The position numbers and the translations under genes are program-made. DNA of 64,000 nt from Halioglobus maricola (GTDB lineage Bacteria > Pseudomonadota > Gammaproteobacteria > Pseudomonadales > Halieaceae): assembly GCF_009388985.1 (NCBI RefSeq), contig NZ_CP036422.1:1688501-1752500 (forward strand), read 5' to 3'. Positions 7,725 to 16,162 of the stretch are shown one piece after another (position 1 is the stretch's first letter; the number at the start of each line of letters is the position of its first letter). A model generated the notes under the pieces. It was given only the letters and a program-made list of their open reading frames with translations. It was not told the DNA's origin and did not search any database.

Positions 7725-8771
7725 GTGAACGAGCAGCGCAATTGCCAGTGGCGGGTCGCTGCCCGGCCCGAAGGTAATGTCAAACCCACTGACTTTCAGT
7801 ATGCAGAAGAACCCATTCCCGAGATCGGGGATGGGGAATTCCTGCTGCGCACACTTTATCTGGGCCTGCGGCCTGTTATGCGTATGTACATGAGTGGTGT
7901 CTCTGCTGCCGGAGAAGATCCACTCGCCCTTGGCGATGTGATTCACGGCCGGGGAGTGGCCCAGGTTGTGGCCTCGCGCCATCCTGATTTTAGCCCCGGC
8001 GAAGTGGTCCATGGCCAGTTGGGTTGGCAGACGTGGAAGGCGAGCAGCGGCAGCGAACAGGAGCGCTTTATCAAGATGGACTACCCGGATCTCAGTGCTG
8101 CGCTCGGCGTAGGGGTGCTGGGTATGAATGGCTACAGCGCCTGGGGTGGGTTGATGCAGTGCGGTAAACCACAGCGCGGCGACGTGCTGGTGGTGTCTGC
8201 TGCGGCGGGCGGTGTCGGAAGTACGGTGGTGCAAATGGGTAAGGCGCTGGGTTGCACAGTGATCGGCATTGCCGGCGGCCCTGAAAAATGCGCGTTGGTG
8301 AAATCTCTGGGGGCCGACGAGGTTATCGACTATAAGAGCGATGACGTCGCGCACCAACTCACTGCCTGTTGCCCACAAGGTATTGATGTCTACTTCGACA
8401 ACGTGGGCGGCGAAACGCTGGTTGCCTGCCTCGATCGCCTGGCAATGAACGCACGGGTAGTGCTGTGTGGCTCTATTAGTGAGTACACCCGCGACGAGCC
8501 TTTCGGGCTCACCAACTACACGCGTTTGCGGCGAGTGAATGCCAGCATGAATGGCTTTTTCGTTTACAACTTCCAACCCCTGTTTCCACAGGCTACTGCG
8601 GAACTGGCTGATCTTGTGCGCAGCGGACAGTTAAAGCCGGTGCAGGATGTCGTCGAGGGCTTTAACGCTATGCCGGACGCTCTTGCGCGTTTGTACGATG
8701 GGCGCAACGTAGGCGTGCAGATATGCCGTGTGCGCAATGAAGAAAATGAATGGGCCGGAGCGTCGCGATGA
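7725..8771 (+). CDS. NADP-dependent MDR oxidoreductase (alkenal/enone reductase type)
   Basis: 348-residue zinc-free medium-chain dehydrogenase/reductase of the leukotriene-B4 dehydrogenase/YncB/curcumin-reductase type. The N-terminal GroES-like domain has LRTLYLGLRPVMRMYM; the nucleotide-binding motif AAAGGVGSTVVQMGKALG is near residues 157-174, followed by a typical AGGPEKCALV segment for NADP binding. Members reduce the C=C bond of alpha,beta-unsaturated ketones or aldehydes. GTG start 11 bases after the VOC gene; its TGA overlaps the next ATG. A paralogue is present in operon 2 at 30416, which links the two loci functionally. Confidence 0.88.
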   Translation: MNEQRNCQWRVAARPEGNVKPTDFQYAEEPIPEIGDGEFLLRTLYLGLRPVMRMYMSGVSAAGEDPLALGDVIHGRGVAQVVASRHPDFSPGEVVHGQLGWQTWKASSGSEQERFIKMDYPDLSAALGVGVLGMNGYSAWGGLMQCGKPQRGDVLVVSAAAGGVGSTVVQMGKALGCTVIGIAGGPEKCALVKSLGADEVIDYKSDDVAHQLTACCPQGIDVYFDNVGGETLVACLDRLAMNARVVLCGSISEYTRDEPFGLTNYTRLRRVNASMNGFFVYNFQPLFPQATAELADLVRSGQLKPVQDVVEGFNAMPDALARLYDGRNVGVQICRVRNEENEWAGASR

Positions 8772-9223
8772 GTGATACAGGTATCCGCTTTCAGCGGGCA
8801 AATTTTGTGGTGTCTGACCTGGAGCGTTCACTGACGTTCTATCGCGACATTCTTGGCATGGAAGTGAACTACCAGAAACAATCTGCCGCGGATTCCTACT
8901 CTTATGATGTCTTCGAAATTGATCGTGCCGCGGTTATGAATTTCGCGGTACTGGCGACATCGGATCAACCGCGAGTGATGGCGCTTACAGAGTTGAAGGG
9001 CATCGAACTGCCGCCGGTGCCCGCTCCCAGGCGCGCTGCTATTGTACTCGATGTGGCTGATATAGACGGTGTTGTCGCAGCATCGAAACACGCGGGCTTG
9101 CATGTGTACGAAGAAGATCACCTGGTAACGAATGATGGTCGCGAGGGTAGGGAGGTTGGCATTGTCGACTTCGATGACAACCTGGTGGTGATCTATCACA
9201 TTACCAAAGCTGCTGCGGAGTAG
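8768..9223 (+). CDS. VOC family protein (second of two in operon 1)
   Basis: 151 residues with a VOC module: RFQRANFVVSDLERSLTFYRDILGMEV at the start and a terminal strand VGIVDFDDNLVVIYHITK. The last strand lacks the usual metal-binding Glu-Leu context (it reads DNLVVIYH), so metal binding may be altered. ATG overlaps the stop of the reductase gene (ATGA), making coupled translation likely. The frame is open to a GTG at 8750, which would add six residues inside the upstream gene and is less likely. Confidence 0.8.
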   Translation: MSDTGIRFQRANFVVSDLERSLTFYRDILGMEVNYQKQSAADSYSYDVFEIDRAAVMNFAVLATSDQPRVMALTELKGIELPPVPAPRRAAIVLDVADIDGVVAASKHAGLHVYEEDHLVTNDGREGREVGIVDFDDNLVVIYHITKAAAE

Positions 9224-9231
9224 AACGCTAC

Positions 9232-10563
9232 ATGCAACAGACCTCAGCTGCACCTCAGGAACGTCTCTCCGGCCCTGCTCTTGTCTACGGCTGGTATACC
9301 GTGGTCCTGCTCACGCTGGCTTATATTCTTTCCTTTGTCGATCGCTACATACTGGGTTTGTTGATCGGTCCGATAAAGGCTGATCTGGGCCTATCCGACA
9401 CCCAGATCGGACTACTGTTGGGACCAGCGTTTGCTGTGTTCTATGTATTGATGGGGCTGCCGCTGGGTTGGTTGGCTGACCGCGGCAGGCGGACCTGGAT
9501 AGTCGGTGCGGGAATTATTCTCTGGTCGGCTGCGACGGCCTGGTGTGGCCTCGCTAAGAACTTTGTCCAACTTGGCCTTGCGCGTATCAGTGTCGGTATT
9601 GGCGAAGCCACTCTGAGCCCATGTGCACTCTCGATGATTGCTGATCGCTTTCCCGAGGAACAGCGGGGCAAACCCGTGGCGTTCTACTCTGCAGCACTGT
9701 CTGTGGGTGCGGGTGTGGCCTCACTCGTTGGCGCCAGTGTGCTAGCGTGGACTGGAACTCACGACACGTTTAACTTGCCGGTGTTCGGCGAGCTAGCGCC
9801 CTGGCAGGTGACCTTCCTTATTGTGGCCGCGCCCGGTTTTCCGCTGGCGATCATGATGCTGACCTTAAAGGAACCGATGCGCCAATCGTCTGCGCTCACT
9901 GCTGATGGCGAAGCGGCTTCAATGGGGCAAGCGCTGGGCGAAGTAGGACGAAACTGGAAGGCCTATGTGGGGCTGGTATCCATGGTTTGCGCCATGACCG
10001 TGGTTGCGTATAGCCAGGGTTGGTTGGCAGCGATGTTCGACCGCACTTTCGGTTGGGAGACATCGAAATATGCACTGTATAACGGCATTGGCCTGTTGAT
10101 CGTGGGGCCACTGACGGTGAGCTTTACCGGTTGGTACTCAGACCGAATGTACACCGCAGGCAAGACCGATGCTTCTTTGCGTATGGTGATGGCCGGGCTG
10201 GTACTGCTGTTGTTGACAGGTGTTGCGGGCCCGTTGATGCCGACCGCCTGGACGGCATTCGGTGTGTTGGTCACCAATAATATTGGCATCTCGATGTTGT
10301 CCGCGGCCGCACCAGTGGCGCTGTTGAATATCACACCTGGTGCTATCCGTGGTCAGGTAGTTGCCCTTTACTATATTACCATCAGCGTTGCTGGCCTTAT
10401 GCTTGGCCCTACAATGGTTGGCGTGCTGAACGATGTCGCCTTTGGTGAGGCGGGTATTCGTTATTCGCTGGCGGTGGTGCCTGTTGTGATCGGTCTGCCT
10501 GTCGTATTGATGTTGATGCCGATCCGCAAAGCCTATCTACAGCGTCTGGAGACTTTACAATGA
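9232..10563 (+). CDS. MFS transporter (spinster-like)
   Basis: 443 residues, 12 predicted membrane helices, with the MFS loop signature GLPLGWLADRGRRTWIVGAG between helices 2 and 3 and the SFVDRYILGLLIGPIKADLGLSDTQIG start common to the aromatic-acid/spinster-like branch. It probably brings in the operon substrate or exports an intermediate. Its stop overlaps the alpha/beta-hydrolase start (ATGA at 10560). The operon encodes a second, different MFS protein at its end. Confidence 0.88.
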   Translation: MQQTSAAPQERLSGPALVYGWYTVVLLTLAYILSFVDRYILGLLIGPIKADLGLSDTQIGLLLGPAFAVFYVLMGLPLGWLADRGRRTWIVGAGIILWSAATAWCGLAKNFVQLGLARISVGIGEATLSPCALSMIADRFPEEQRGKPVAFYSAALSVGAGVASLVGASVLAWTGTHDTFNLPVFGELAPWQVTFLIVAAPGFPLAIMMLTLKEPMRQSSALTADGEAASMGQALGEVGRNWKAYVGLVSMVCAMTVVAYSQGWLAAMFDRTFGWETSKYALYNGIGLLIVGPLTVSFTGWYSDRMYTAGKTDASLRMVMAGLVLLLLTGVAGPLMPTAWTAFGVLVTNNIGISMLSAAAPVALLNITPGAIRGQVVALYYITISVAGLMLGPTMVGVLNDVAFGEAGIRYSLAVVPVVIGLPVVLMLMPIRKAYLQRLETLQ

Positions 10564-11378
10564 TTCGCGCTGCGTATGCCGAGATTCCCACCGGCCAGGT
10601 CCACTACCGTGAATGGATTCCGGAAAAGGAGGCGAGGCGCCCCTTGCTGTGCCTGCATCCTGCGCCGTTTAGCAGCGCATTCTTCACAACAGCCATGCCT
10701 GCGCTAGGAGAGGCGCGGCGAATCATTGCGCCGGACTATCCCGGTTATGGCAGTTCCTCACCTTGTGGCGAAGCACCGTCTATTGAAGACTATGCTGCGA
10801 GCATACTGCAGTTTCTGGTTTGTCTTGAGCTTGATGGCCCGGTGGATGTGCTTGGCTTTCATACTGGCTGTCTGGTTGGTGCCGAAATGCAATTGCAAAG
10901 TGTCGATGCTATAGGCGCACTGGTGCTTGTAGATGTGCCCTATTTTCTGGGTGAGGTTCAGGAAAGAATGAGCGCGCAGGCTGGAGCGCCGCTGAAGTTG
11001 ACAACCGAGTTGGAGAGTATTGCCAGCCTGTGGCAAAGCGGTATTGCCGTTAAAGCACCGCTGATGGGTATGGACCGTGCCGTCGAACTCCTCGCAGAAC
11101 AATTGCGCGCTCACCCCAATGCACATCTCGCGTTCAAAGCTGCATTCACTTATCCCTGTGAGGAGCGTTTTGCACGCTTGCCAGGTCCTGCAGCGATTAT
11201 TGCAACAAAGTCGATGTTGTCTGACGTAACGGCTGAGGCTGCCAGGGCAGCTGCCGCATCTGCGCTTTTTATCAAGGCGGATGACATAACCCGGGGTGTA
11301 TTTGAAGAGGGTGCGCCGCAAATAGCTGCTAGAATCGATGCAGCACTGACGCAATTGGAGGATCAGAAGGGTGAGTGA
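10560..11378 (+). CDS. Alpha/beta-hydrolase-fold protein lacking the nucleophile
   Basis: 272 residues with the alpha/beta-hydrolase oxyanion-loop region (LHPAPFSSAFF, 32-42) and the DYPGYGSSSP strand-turn (59-68). The nucleophile elbow, normally G-x-Ser-x-G, reads G99-F-H101-T-G103, and the region where the catalytic His is expected reads TRGVFEEGAP with Val at 247. So Ser and His are both missing as far as I can align by eye. It may be a non-hydrolytic enzyme or a binding protein. A paralogue with the same kind of loss is at 29591. It overlaps both neighbours and is inside operon 1. Confidence 0.82.
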   Translation: MIRAAYAEIPTGQVHYREWIPEKEARRPLLCLHPAPFSSAFFTTAMPALGEARRIIAPDYPGYGSSSPCGEAPSIEDYAASILQFLVCLELDGPVDVLGFHTGCLVGAEMQLQSVDAIGALVLVDVPYFLGEVQERMSAQAGAPLKLTTELESIASLWQSGIAVKAPLMGMDRAVELLAEQLRAHPNAHLAFKAAFTYPCEERFARLPGPAAIIATKSMLSDVTAEAARAAAASALFIKADDITRGVFEEGAPQIAARIDAALTQLEDQKGE

Positions 11379-12414
11379 AACAGGTGTTTTTCAGGCTCTG
11401 GGGCTGCAGGTCAATTGCGAGGCTGTGAATATGTTGTCGGTGGACGACGCGCGCGCATCGATGTTCGAGACAATCGCTCGGATCGATGGCCTGATCGCTG
11501 GCAGCCAGGGCTTCCTGCGTAGCTTTGTAGGTATGCCTACAACGCTGGTCGTTCTGCCGGAGTATTTTCTTACCAGTTTTCCGTTAGGAGAATCCATTGA
11601 AGCCTGGCAAGCCAAGGCGTGTATCGAGATCGGTGGTCCAGAGTACGAAAAACTTGGCGAGGTAGCGCAAAAGCACGGCATCTATCTCTCGGGTAACGCG
11701 TATGAGCTGGACCCGCACTTCACCAACCTCTATTTTCAGACCAGTTTTATTATTGACCCTTGCGGCGATGTCGTCCTGCGTTACCGTCGGCTCGTGTCTA
11801 TGTTCGCACCGACGCCCCACGACGTGCTAGACCAATACCTGGATGCGTACGGAGAAGACAGTCTTTTTCCTGTTGCTGAGACTGATATCGGCCGCCTTGC
11901 CTGTGTCGCATCGGAAGAAATTCTCTATCCTGAACTCACTCGTGCCCACGCCCTGCGTGGCGCCGAGATCATATGCCACTCGTCCAGTGAAGTGGGCAGT
12001 CCTCAGGATACCCCCAAGAATATCGCCAAACGCGCGCGGGCCTATGAAAATGGCGTTTACGTCGTTTCTGCCAATAGTGCGGGTATTAACCAGATACCGT
12101 TTCCGGCCCAGTCCACCAACCATCACTCTCAGGTGGTGAACTACCTTGGGGCCATTCTTGGTGAGGCGGGGTCTGGAGAGAGCATGTGTGGAAACGGCGA
12201 GGTTGATCTGAACGCGCTGCGGCGCAGCAGGCGCAAGGCCGGTATGACCAACTGTCTGGCTCGCCAGCGTCTGGAGTTGTTCTCCCGCGTGTACACAGGC
12301 GACCCGGTATATCCGGCTAATTCACTGGCGGGCGTAGAGACGGTTGAACGGAGCCACTTTCAGGGCACCTTGCAGCATACGATTCACGATTTAGCCGAAC
12401 GCGGCATCATTTAG
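11371..12414 (+). CDS. Nitrilase-superfamily protein with altered catalytic triad
   Basis: 347 residues of carbon-nitrogen hydrolase fold. The Glu of the usual Glu-Lys-Cys triad is present (VLPEYF, E64). The Lys position, normally in Y-R-K, is Arg140 (RYRRLVSM), and the Cys position, normally C-x-D/E-x-x-F/Y-P-E, is Ser181 (VASEEILYPE). A Cys three residues earlier (C178) does not align with the nucleophile. The rest of the domain is well conserved (ALRGAEIICHSSSEVG, YVVSANSAGI). It is either a specialised subfamily or a pseudoenzyme. GTG start overlapping the preceding gene by 8 bases. Confidence 0.83.
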   Translation: MSETGVFQALGLQVNCEAVNMLSVDDARASMFETIARIDGLIAGSQGFLRSFVGMPTTLVVLPEYFLTSFPLGESIEAWQAKACIEIGGPEYEKLGEVAQKHGIYLSGNAYELDPHFTNLYFQTSFIIDPCGDVVLRYRRLVSMFAPTPHDVLDQYLDAYGEDSLFPVAETDIGRLACVASEEILYPELTRAHALRGAEIICHSSSEVGSPQDTPKNIAKRARAYENGVYVVSANSAGINQIPFPAQSTNHHSQVVNYLGAILGEAGSGESMCGNGEVDLNALRRSRRKAGMTNCLARQRLELFSRVYTGDPVYPANSLAGVETVERSHFQGTLQHTIHDLAERGII

Positions 12415-12428
12415 ATAGAGCAGCTTTT

Positions 12429-13643
12429 ATGAGCGAAAAGAGCAAGCAAGCTTTCCCCTGGGTCATCGCCATTCTGGCATCGCTGGTGCTGATGGTCAGC
12501 AATGGCATGAGCATATCCGGCCTGTCCGTTTTCGATGAGTCCCTGCTGAATGAATTTGGCTGGAACCGTGGCGAATTGAAGTTTCGCGACATGATTACGC
12601 TTGGAGTAACTGGCCTTGCGGCACCGTTCCTGGGTGTGTTGTTGGATCGCTACGGCGTGCGGGCCTGTATGATCGTCGGCTGGGTGTTGCTGGGGGGCGC
12701 TTACTATCTCTATTCCTCTATCAACAGCCTCGGCGACATGTATCTGGTTCACGTCATCCTCGGGTTTGTTCTGGTTCTGTGTGGTCTTAACGCGGGTGTG
12801 ATTCTGGTCTCTAACTGGTTCGTGGAAAAGCGTGGCACAGCGATCGGTATCGCGCTGGTCGGCACCAGCCTCGGCGGAGCGATCTTTCCCCAGTACGGCA
12901 CTGCGATGATTGAAGCTGTGGGTTGGCGCGATGCCTATATGAGTGAGATGGTGTTTCCGGTGGTGCTATTGCTGCTGACGATATTCGTCATCCGCTCCAA
13001 ACCTTCTGACAAAGGCATGGTGGCGTATGGCGCCAGCGCGGACGCGACCACATCACCCGCCGACGAGGGAATGGAGTACGGTGCTGCGCTTAAAACGGTA
13101 AGTTTCTGGGCGCTGGCGACTATCGCGTGTACCACGTTCTATTCTGTACTTGGGGTTCAAGCGCACATCTTCCTGCACATGCGCGACATGGAATTCGATG
13201 TGGCTACAGCAACCAACGCCATCTCCATTTTCTTCCTGTGCGCGCTGGTGGGCAAATTTGTGTTCGGCCTGGTGGCGGACTCGATCGGCCCAAAGAAGGT
13301 ATTTTACGTGAACATTGCGGTGATGTTGATTGGCGCAGTGGCCCTGGCTTCGATGAAGCCTGCAATGTTGTGGGGAGCTGTTGTCCTGTTTGGTTTGGGT
13401 TGGGGCGGGGTGTACACAGTGCTGCAGCTTTCCGCGATAGAATGTTTTGGATTGAAATCCGCTGGGAAGATTCTCGGTACGATCACAGTGCTTGATGCCA
13501 TCGGCGGTGGCCTCGGGATCTGGCTAACCGGTGTTATGTACGCCAGTGCGCAGAGCTATCAGCTGCCGTTTACGATTTTCTGTGGCCTGATCCTTGTTGC
13601 TCTGCTGGCGATCACCCAGGTGCGTTATCCCGATAAGGGCTGA
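12429..13643 (+). CDS. MFS transporter (OFA/monocarboxylate-like)
   Basis: 404 residues, 12 membrane helices, with MISxLS-type N-terminus SNGMSISGLSVFDESLLNEFGW and the helix 2-3 loop LDRYGVRACMIVGW, which resembles oxalate/formate and monocarboxylate carriers. Last gene of operon 1, 14 bases after the nitrilase-like gene. Likely substrate: a carboxylate made or used by the operon (inference from family only). Its stop lies 1 base from the stop of the convergent GFA gene. Confidence 0.87.
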   Translation: MSEKSKQAFPWVIAILASLVLMVSNGMSISGLSVFDESLLNEFGWNRGELKFRDMITLGVTGLAAPFLGVLLDRYGVRACMIVGWVLLGGAYYLYSSINSLGDMYLVHVILGFVLVLCGLNAGVILVSNWFVEKRGTAIGIALVGTSLGGAIFPQYGTAMIEAVGWRDAYMSEMVFPVVLLLLTIFVIRSKPSDKGMVAYGASADATTSPADEGMEYGAALKTVSFWALATIACTTFYSVLGVQAHIFLHMRDMEFDVATATNAISIFFLCALVGKFVFGLVADSIGPKKVFYVNIAVMLIGAVALASMKPAMLWGAVVLFGLGWGGVYTVLQLSAIECFGLKSAGKILGTITVLDAIGGGLGIWLTGVMYASAQSYQLPFTIFCGLILVALLAITQVRYPDKG

Positions 13644-13644
13644 G

Positions 13645-14001
13645 TCAGTCCAGCCACTTCCAGGTCTCGGCGCCATCGAAGCGTCGAGCCGGGAGTGACT
13701 CCACCAGCTCTCTAGGCGCCATGCGCATATTGACGCCCACTCGGGCATCAGGTTTGCCGTCGGTGCCTACATAGTGCGTTGTGCAGCCACAGTGCCCGCA
13801 GCTGTGTAGTGTCAGCGTGCGGTCTCCCTGCAGGTAATTCAGTAATTCTGTGTCTGCACTGATATCCACCTGATCCAACGTATAGTAAGCCCATAGGGCA
13901 CCGATTCGGTGGCACATCGAGCAGTTACAGCTCGTTAGTGTTTCTGGTGCAGTGGGTATTTCCACAGTCACTTGGCCGCAGTGGCAACTGGTTTTTATCA
14001 T
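13645..14001 (-). CDS. GFA/Mss4-like zinc protein
   Basis: 118 residues with the glutathione-dependent formaldehyde-activating enzyme (GFA) fold. Zinc cysteines are visible as SCHCG (residues 5-9), SCNCSMC (24-30) and SCGHCGC (about 68-74). Family members are mostly of unknown substrate; only a few act on S-hydroxymethylglutathione. I place the start at 14001, where AAAGGA lies 8 bases upstream, not at the frame's upstream ATG at 14130. Confidence 0.85.
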   Translation of the reverse strand: MIKTSCHCGQVTVEIPTAPETLTSCNCSMCHRIGALWAYYTLDQVDISADTELLNYLQGDRTLTLHSCGHCGCTTHYVGTDGKPDARVGVNMRMAPRELVESLPARRFDGAETWKWLD

Positions 14002-14083
14002 TCTCAGTGTCCTTTGGTGCTTGAGTTGGGTGGCATTAGTATAATCGCCTTTCAAGAACCCGTACCTGCCTTTGGAGGCCCTG

Positions 14084-14182
14084 GTGAAGAAATTTGTGAA
14101 CCCTGTTTTGTTCGCTCTATTTCTCGGCACCCTTCCTGCGCAGGCGGCACCCGATCCAGTTTTCGAGCCTGTCGGCGTTTGA
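14084..14182 (+). CDS. Very small exported peptide, possibly a frameshifted gene
   Basis: A 32-residue frame, GTG start with GGAGG 5 bases upstream, encoding a textbook signal peptide (KKFVNPVLFALFLGTLPAQA-A) and only about 11 residues after cleavage. At the run of four T near 14159-14162, dropping one T would continue into a second frame to a TAA at 14247-14249, giving a 54-residue product with three cysteines and a WEF segment. I cannot tell whether the short peptide is real or the gene is broken. Confidence 0.35.
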   Translation: MKKFVNPVLFALFLGTLPAQAAPDPVFEPVGV

Positions 14183-14280
14183 CTACGACTTGATGCGAGT
14201 ATGTGTGACGGACGGTTTTTGCTGCTGGGAATTCACCGAGGTATTCTAAAGGCAGGCCATTAGCAGGAGCGTTGTTTCAA

Positions 14281-15330
14281 ATGAATAGTACTGGACGTAT
14301 CTCTATCGGGATTTTTTCGCTGCTCTGTATGGCGGTTGCTATGACAAGCTGGGCGAACCCGGGGGAGGGTGCTACGCCTCGAATAACGGCTTCCAACATG
14401 GCGACTGTACTTGAATCGCTGGAGCAGGAGAGTGGCTTCTCAGGCGTGGTTTTTCTGCAGCTTGACGGCAGTGTTATTCACGAAGCGGCCTACGGCAGTG
14501 CCGGTACCGCCACGGGCGGCCCCATTCAGCTCGACACCATATTTGGTATCGGCTCGCGCCCTATAGACTTTACCAGTGCAGCCATCTATCGGTTGGCGCA
14601 TCTCGGTGAACTCAAACTCGACGATTACATCACTGATTATTTCGAGGACGTTCCCGATGATAAGTTGGACGTGACTCTCCGTCACCTGATGACGGGACGT
14701 TCGGGGTTGCCCGATTTCCACGGGTTGCCCACTGATCCCGACCAGGATCTAACATGGATTGACAGGTACTCTGCTGAGCGGCGGATTCTCTCTCAGCAAC
14801 TACTCTTCGCTCCCGGGGAGGGCGAAGCACATTCACATTCAGCCTTCGGGCTTCTTGCCAGTGTGATAGAACGCGTCAGTGGCGAAACATATCTGGAATT
14901 TCTTACGAATCATTTTTTTGCACCTGCGGGAATGACGCGCAGCGGTGAATACGGTTCCTGGGGTGGGCACGATCGCGCCGATTTTGCGTTAGGCGGTGGA
15001 CCTAGTGTCGTGGGGGAGCCAAATATACCGCCAAATTGGGGCAAAACGTCCTGGTTGATCAAGGGCAGCGGCGGAATGTATTCCACGCTGGGCGATTTGC
15101 GAAAGTTCTATGCGTTTATTCGCGCCAGCGATGTGTTGGGGCCTGAATACACCCAGGCGTTCAACGCGCCTTCAGTAAATATGGACGGTTCCGAGCGAGG
15201 TTTTGAACTGTTCAGCGCCCGCGATGAGGACGGCAGTGATCAAATGTTTCTGTTGGTCAATATGGAGAGCCAGAGCAATCTGTTCGTTAATGTCGGAGAG
15301 GCGCTAGCGGATATCGTGATGAAAAACTGA
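14281..15330 (+). CDS. Serine-hydrolase (beta-lactamase class C fold) protein with degenerate active site, exported
   Basis: 349 residues with a signal peptide (cleavage after TSWA, about residue 25). The fold of beta-lactamase/AmpC-type serine hydrolases is evident (FGIGSRPIDFTSAAIYRLAHLGELKLDDYI; LRHLMTGRSGLPD; LLASVIERVSGETYLEFL). The key motifs are altered: S-x-x-K reads S92-R-P-I95, and Y-x-N reads H184-S-H186. Without the Lys general base, classical acyl-enzyme catalysis is unlikely. The ATG at 14281 is used with AGGAG 11 bases upstream; a TTG at 14272 is an alternative start. Stand-alone gene. Confidence 0.8.
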   Translation: MNSTGRISIGIFSLLCMAVAMTSWANPGEGATPRITASNMATVLESLEQESGFSGVVFLQLDGSVIHEAAYGSAGTATGGPIQLDTIFGIGSRPIDFTSAAIYRLAHLGELKLDDYITDYFEDVPDDKLDVTLRHLMTGRSGLPDFHGLPTDPDQDLTWIDRYSAERRILSQQLLFAPGEGEAHSHSAFGLLASVIERVSGETYLEFLTNHFFAPAGMTRSGEYGSWGGHDRADFALGGGPSVVGEPNIPPNWGKTSWLIKGSGGMYSTLGDLRKFYAFIRASDVLGPEYTQAFNAPSVNMDGSERGFELFSARDEDGSDQMFLLVNMESQSNLFVNVGEALADIVMKN

Positions 15331-15430
15331 GTAGACGTACTGTCTTAAGGCCGTCCCTGATCAGGTGCCCAGCCTCGAAGGCTGGGGCGATATCGCAATC
15401 TGTCGACCGAGGGTGCAGGTGCGAGCAGGA

Positions 15431-15703
15431 CTATCCGAAGAAACTGGATGCTTTGGCCTTTATTTCTTCGGCTTTGTCTTCTCCCGCCTCTGCCAGCTCT
15501 TTAAGGTAGGCCTGGCCTTCTGCCAGTTTCTCCTTTATCTCATTTGCCTGGCTAAGGAGTTCTTCTTCAAGATCGGCCCCGGCGAGGTCAGCTTCAGCCT
15601 GGGCCTTTTTGGCTTTGGCGTTGGCGTGAGCGGCCTCTAGCTGTTCGTCATAGACGGCTAACTGCTTTTCAATTTTCTCTTTTAAAAGATCAATGAGGCT
15701 CAC
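15431..15703 (-). CDS. Small coiled-coil protein
   Basis: 90 residues, almost entirely alpha-helical, with heptad-like repeats and 30% or so of Ala/Glu/Lys (LEAAHANAKAKKAQAEADLA, NEIKEKLAEGQAYLKEL). It starts MSLIDLLKEKIEKQLAVYDE and ends SSFFG. No cysteines, no membrane segment. I do not recognise a named family; a soluble coiled-coil oligomer is the simplest reading. AAGGAGA lies just upstream of the ATG on the minus strand, which supports expression. Confidence 0.65.
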   Translation of the reverse strand: MSLIDLLKEKIEKQLAVYDEQLEAAHANAKAKKAQAEADLAGADLEEELLSQANEIKEKLAEGQAYLKELAEAGEDKAEEIKAKASSFFG

Positions 15704-15749
15704 GAAAATCTCCTTGGGATGTTAGGGTGGGTGCAAATCATACCCCAAT

Positions 15750-15977
15750 ATGCTTATCTACTACGTCCCATTACCTATTTTTCTTGGCTTGGGACTGAAA
15801 CCTCTACTACTTCACACCGGATTGATAGGGCTATTTGGCAATGCTCTAAGCAGTGTTCATGATGGGCACTGGGAAAGAGTTACCAAGCAGCGACGAGCGG
15901 AAATAGCGAGAAGGGAGCGGGATAAACGCTACAAATACCGTCGAGTAAAAGACCCCAAACTTCCAAAAAATTGGTGA
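15750..15977 (+). CDS. Small hypothetical protein, one hydrophobic segment and a basic tail
   Basis: 75 residues: a hydrophobic N-terminal half (YYVPLPIFLGLGLKPLLLHTGLIGLFG) likely to insert in the membrane, then a strongly basic tail (KQRRAEIARRERDKRYKYRR). No family recognised and no clear ribosome site, so coding status is moderate. Confidence 0.4.
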   Translation: MLIYYVPLPIFLGLGLKPLLLHTGLIGLFGNALSSVHDGHWERVTKQRRAEIARRERDKRYKYRRVKDPKLPKNW

Positions 15978-16162
15978 GACTATTAAGGGGTTAGATTGGT
16001 GGAGGCGGCATAGTGCTTATCCAAAAGAGAGAGCAGAGTGAAAATTTTGTGGGTCAAGACCGGTTGACCGCCTGGGAGTAGACTACAAAATTGCCGTGAT
16101 TCTAATCATGGTTCCGGCTGTGATGTTAACTGGTAGACAGAGCATTCTTTGTATGTTGCTTT

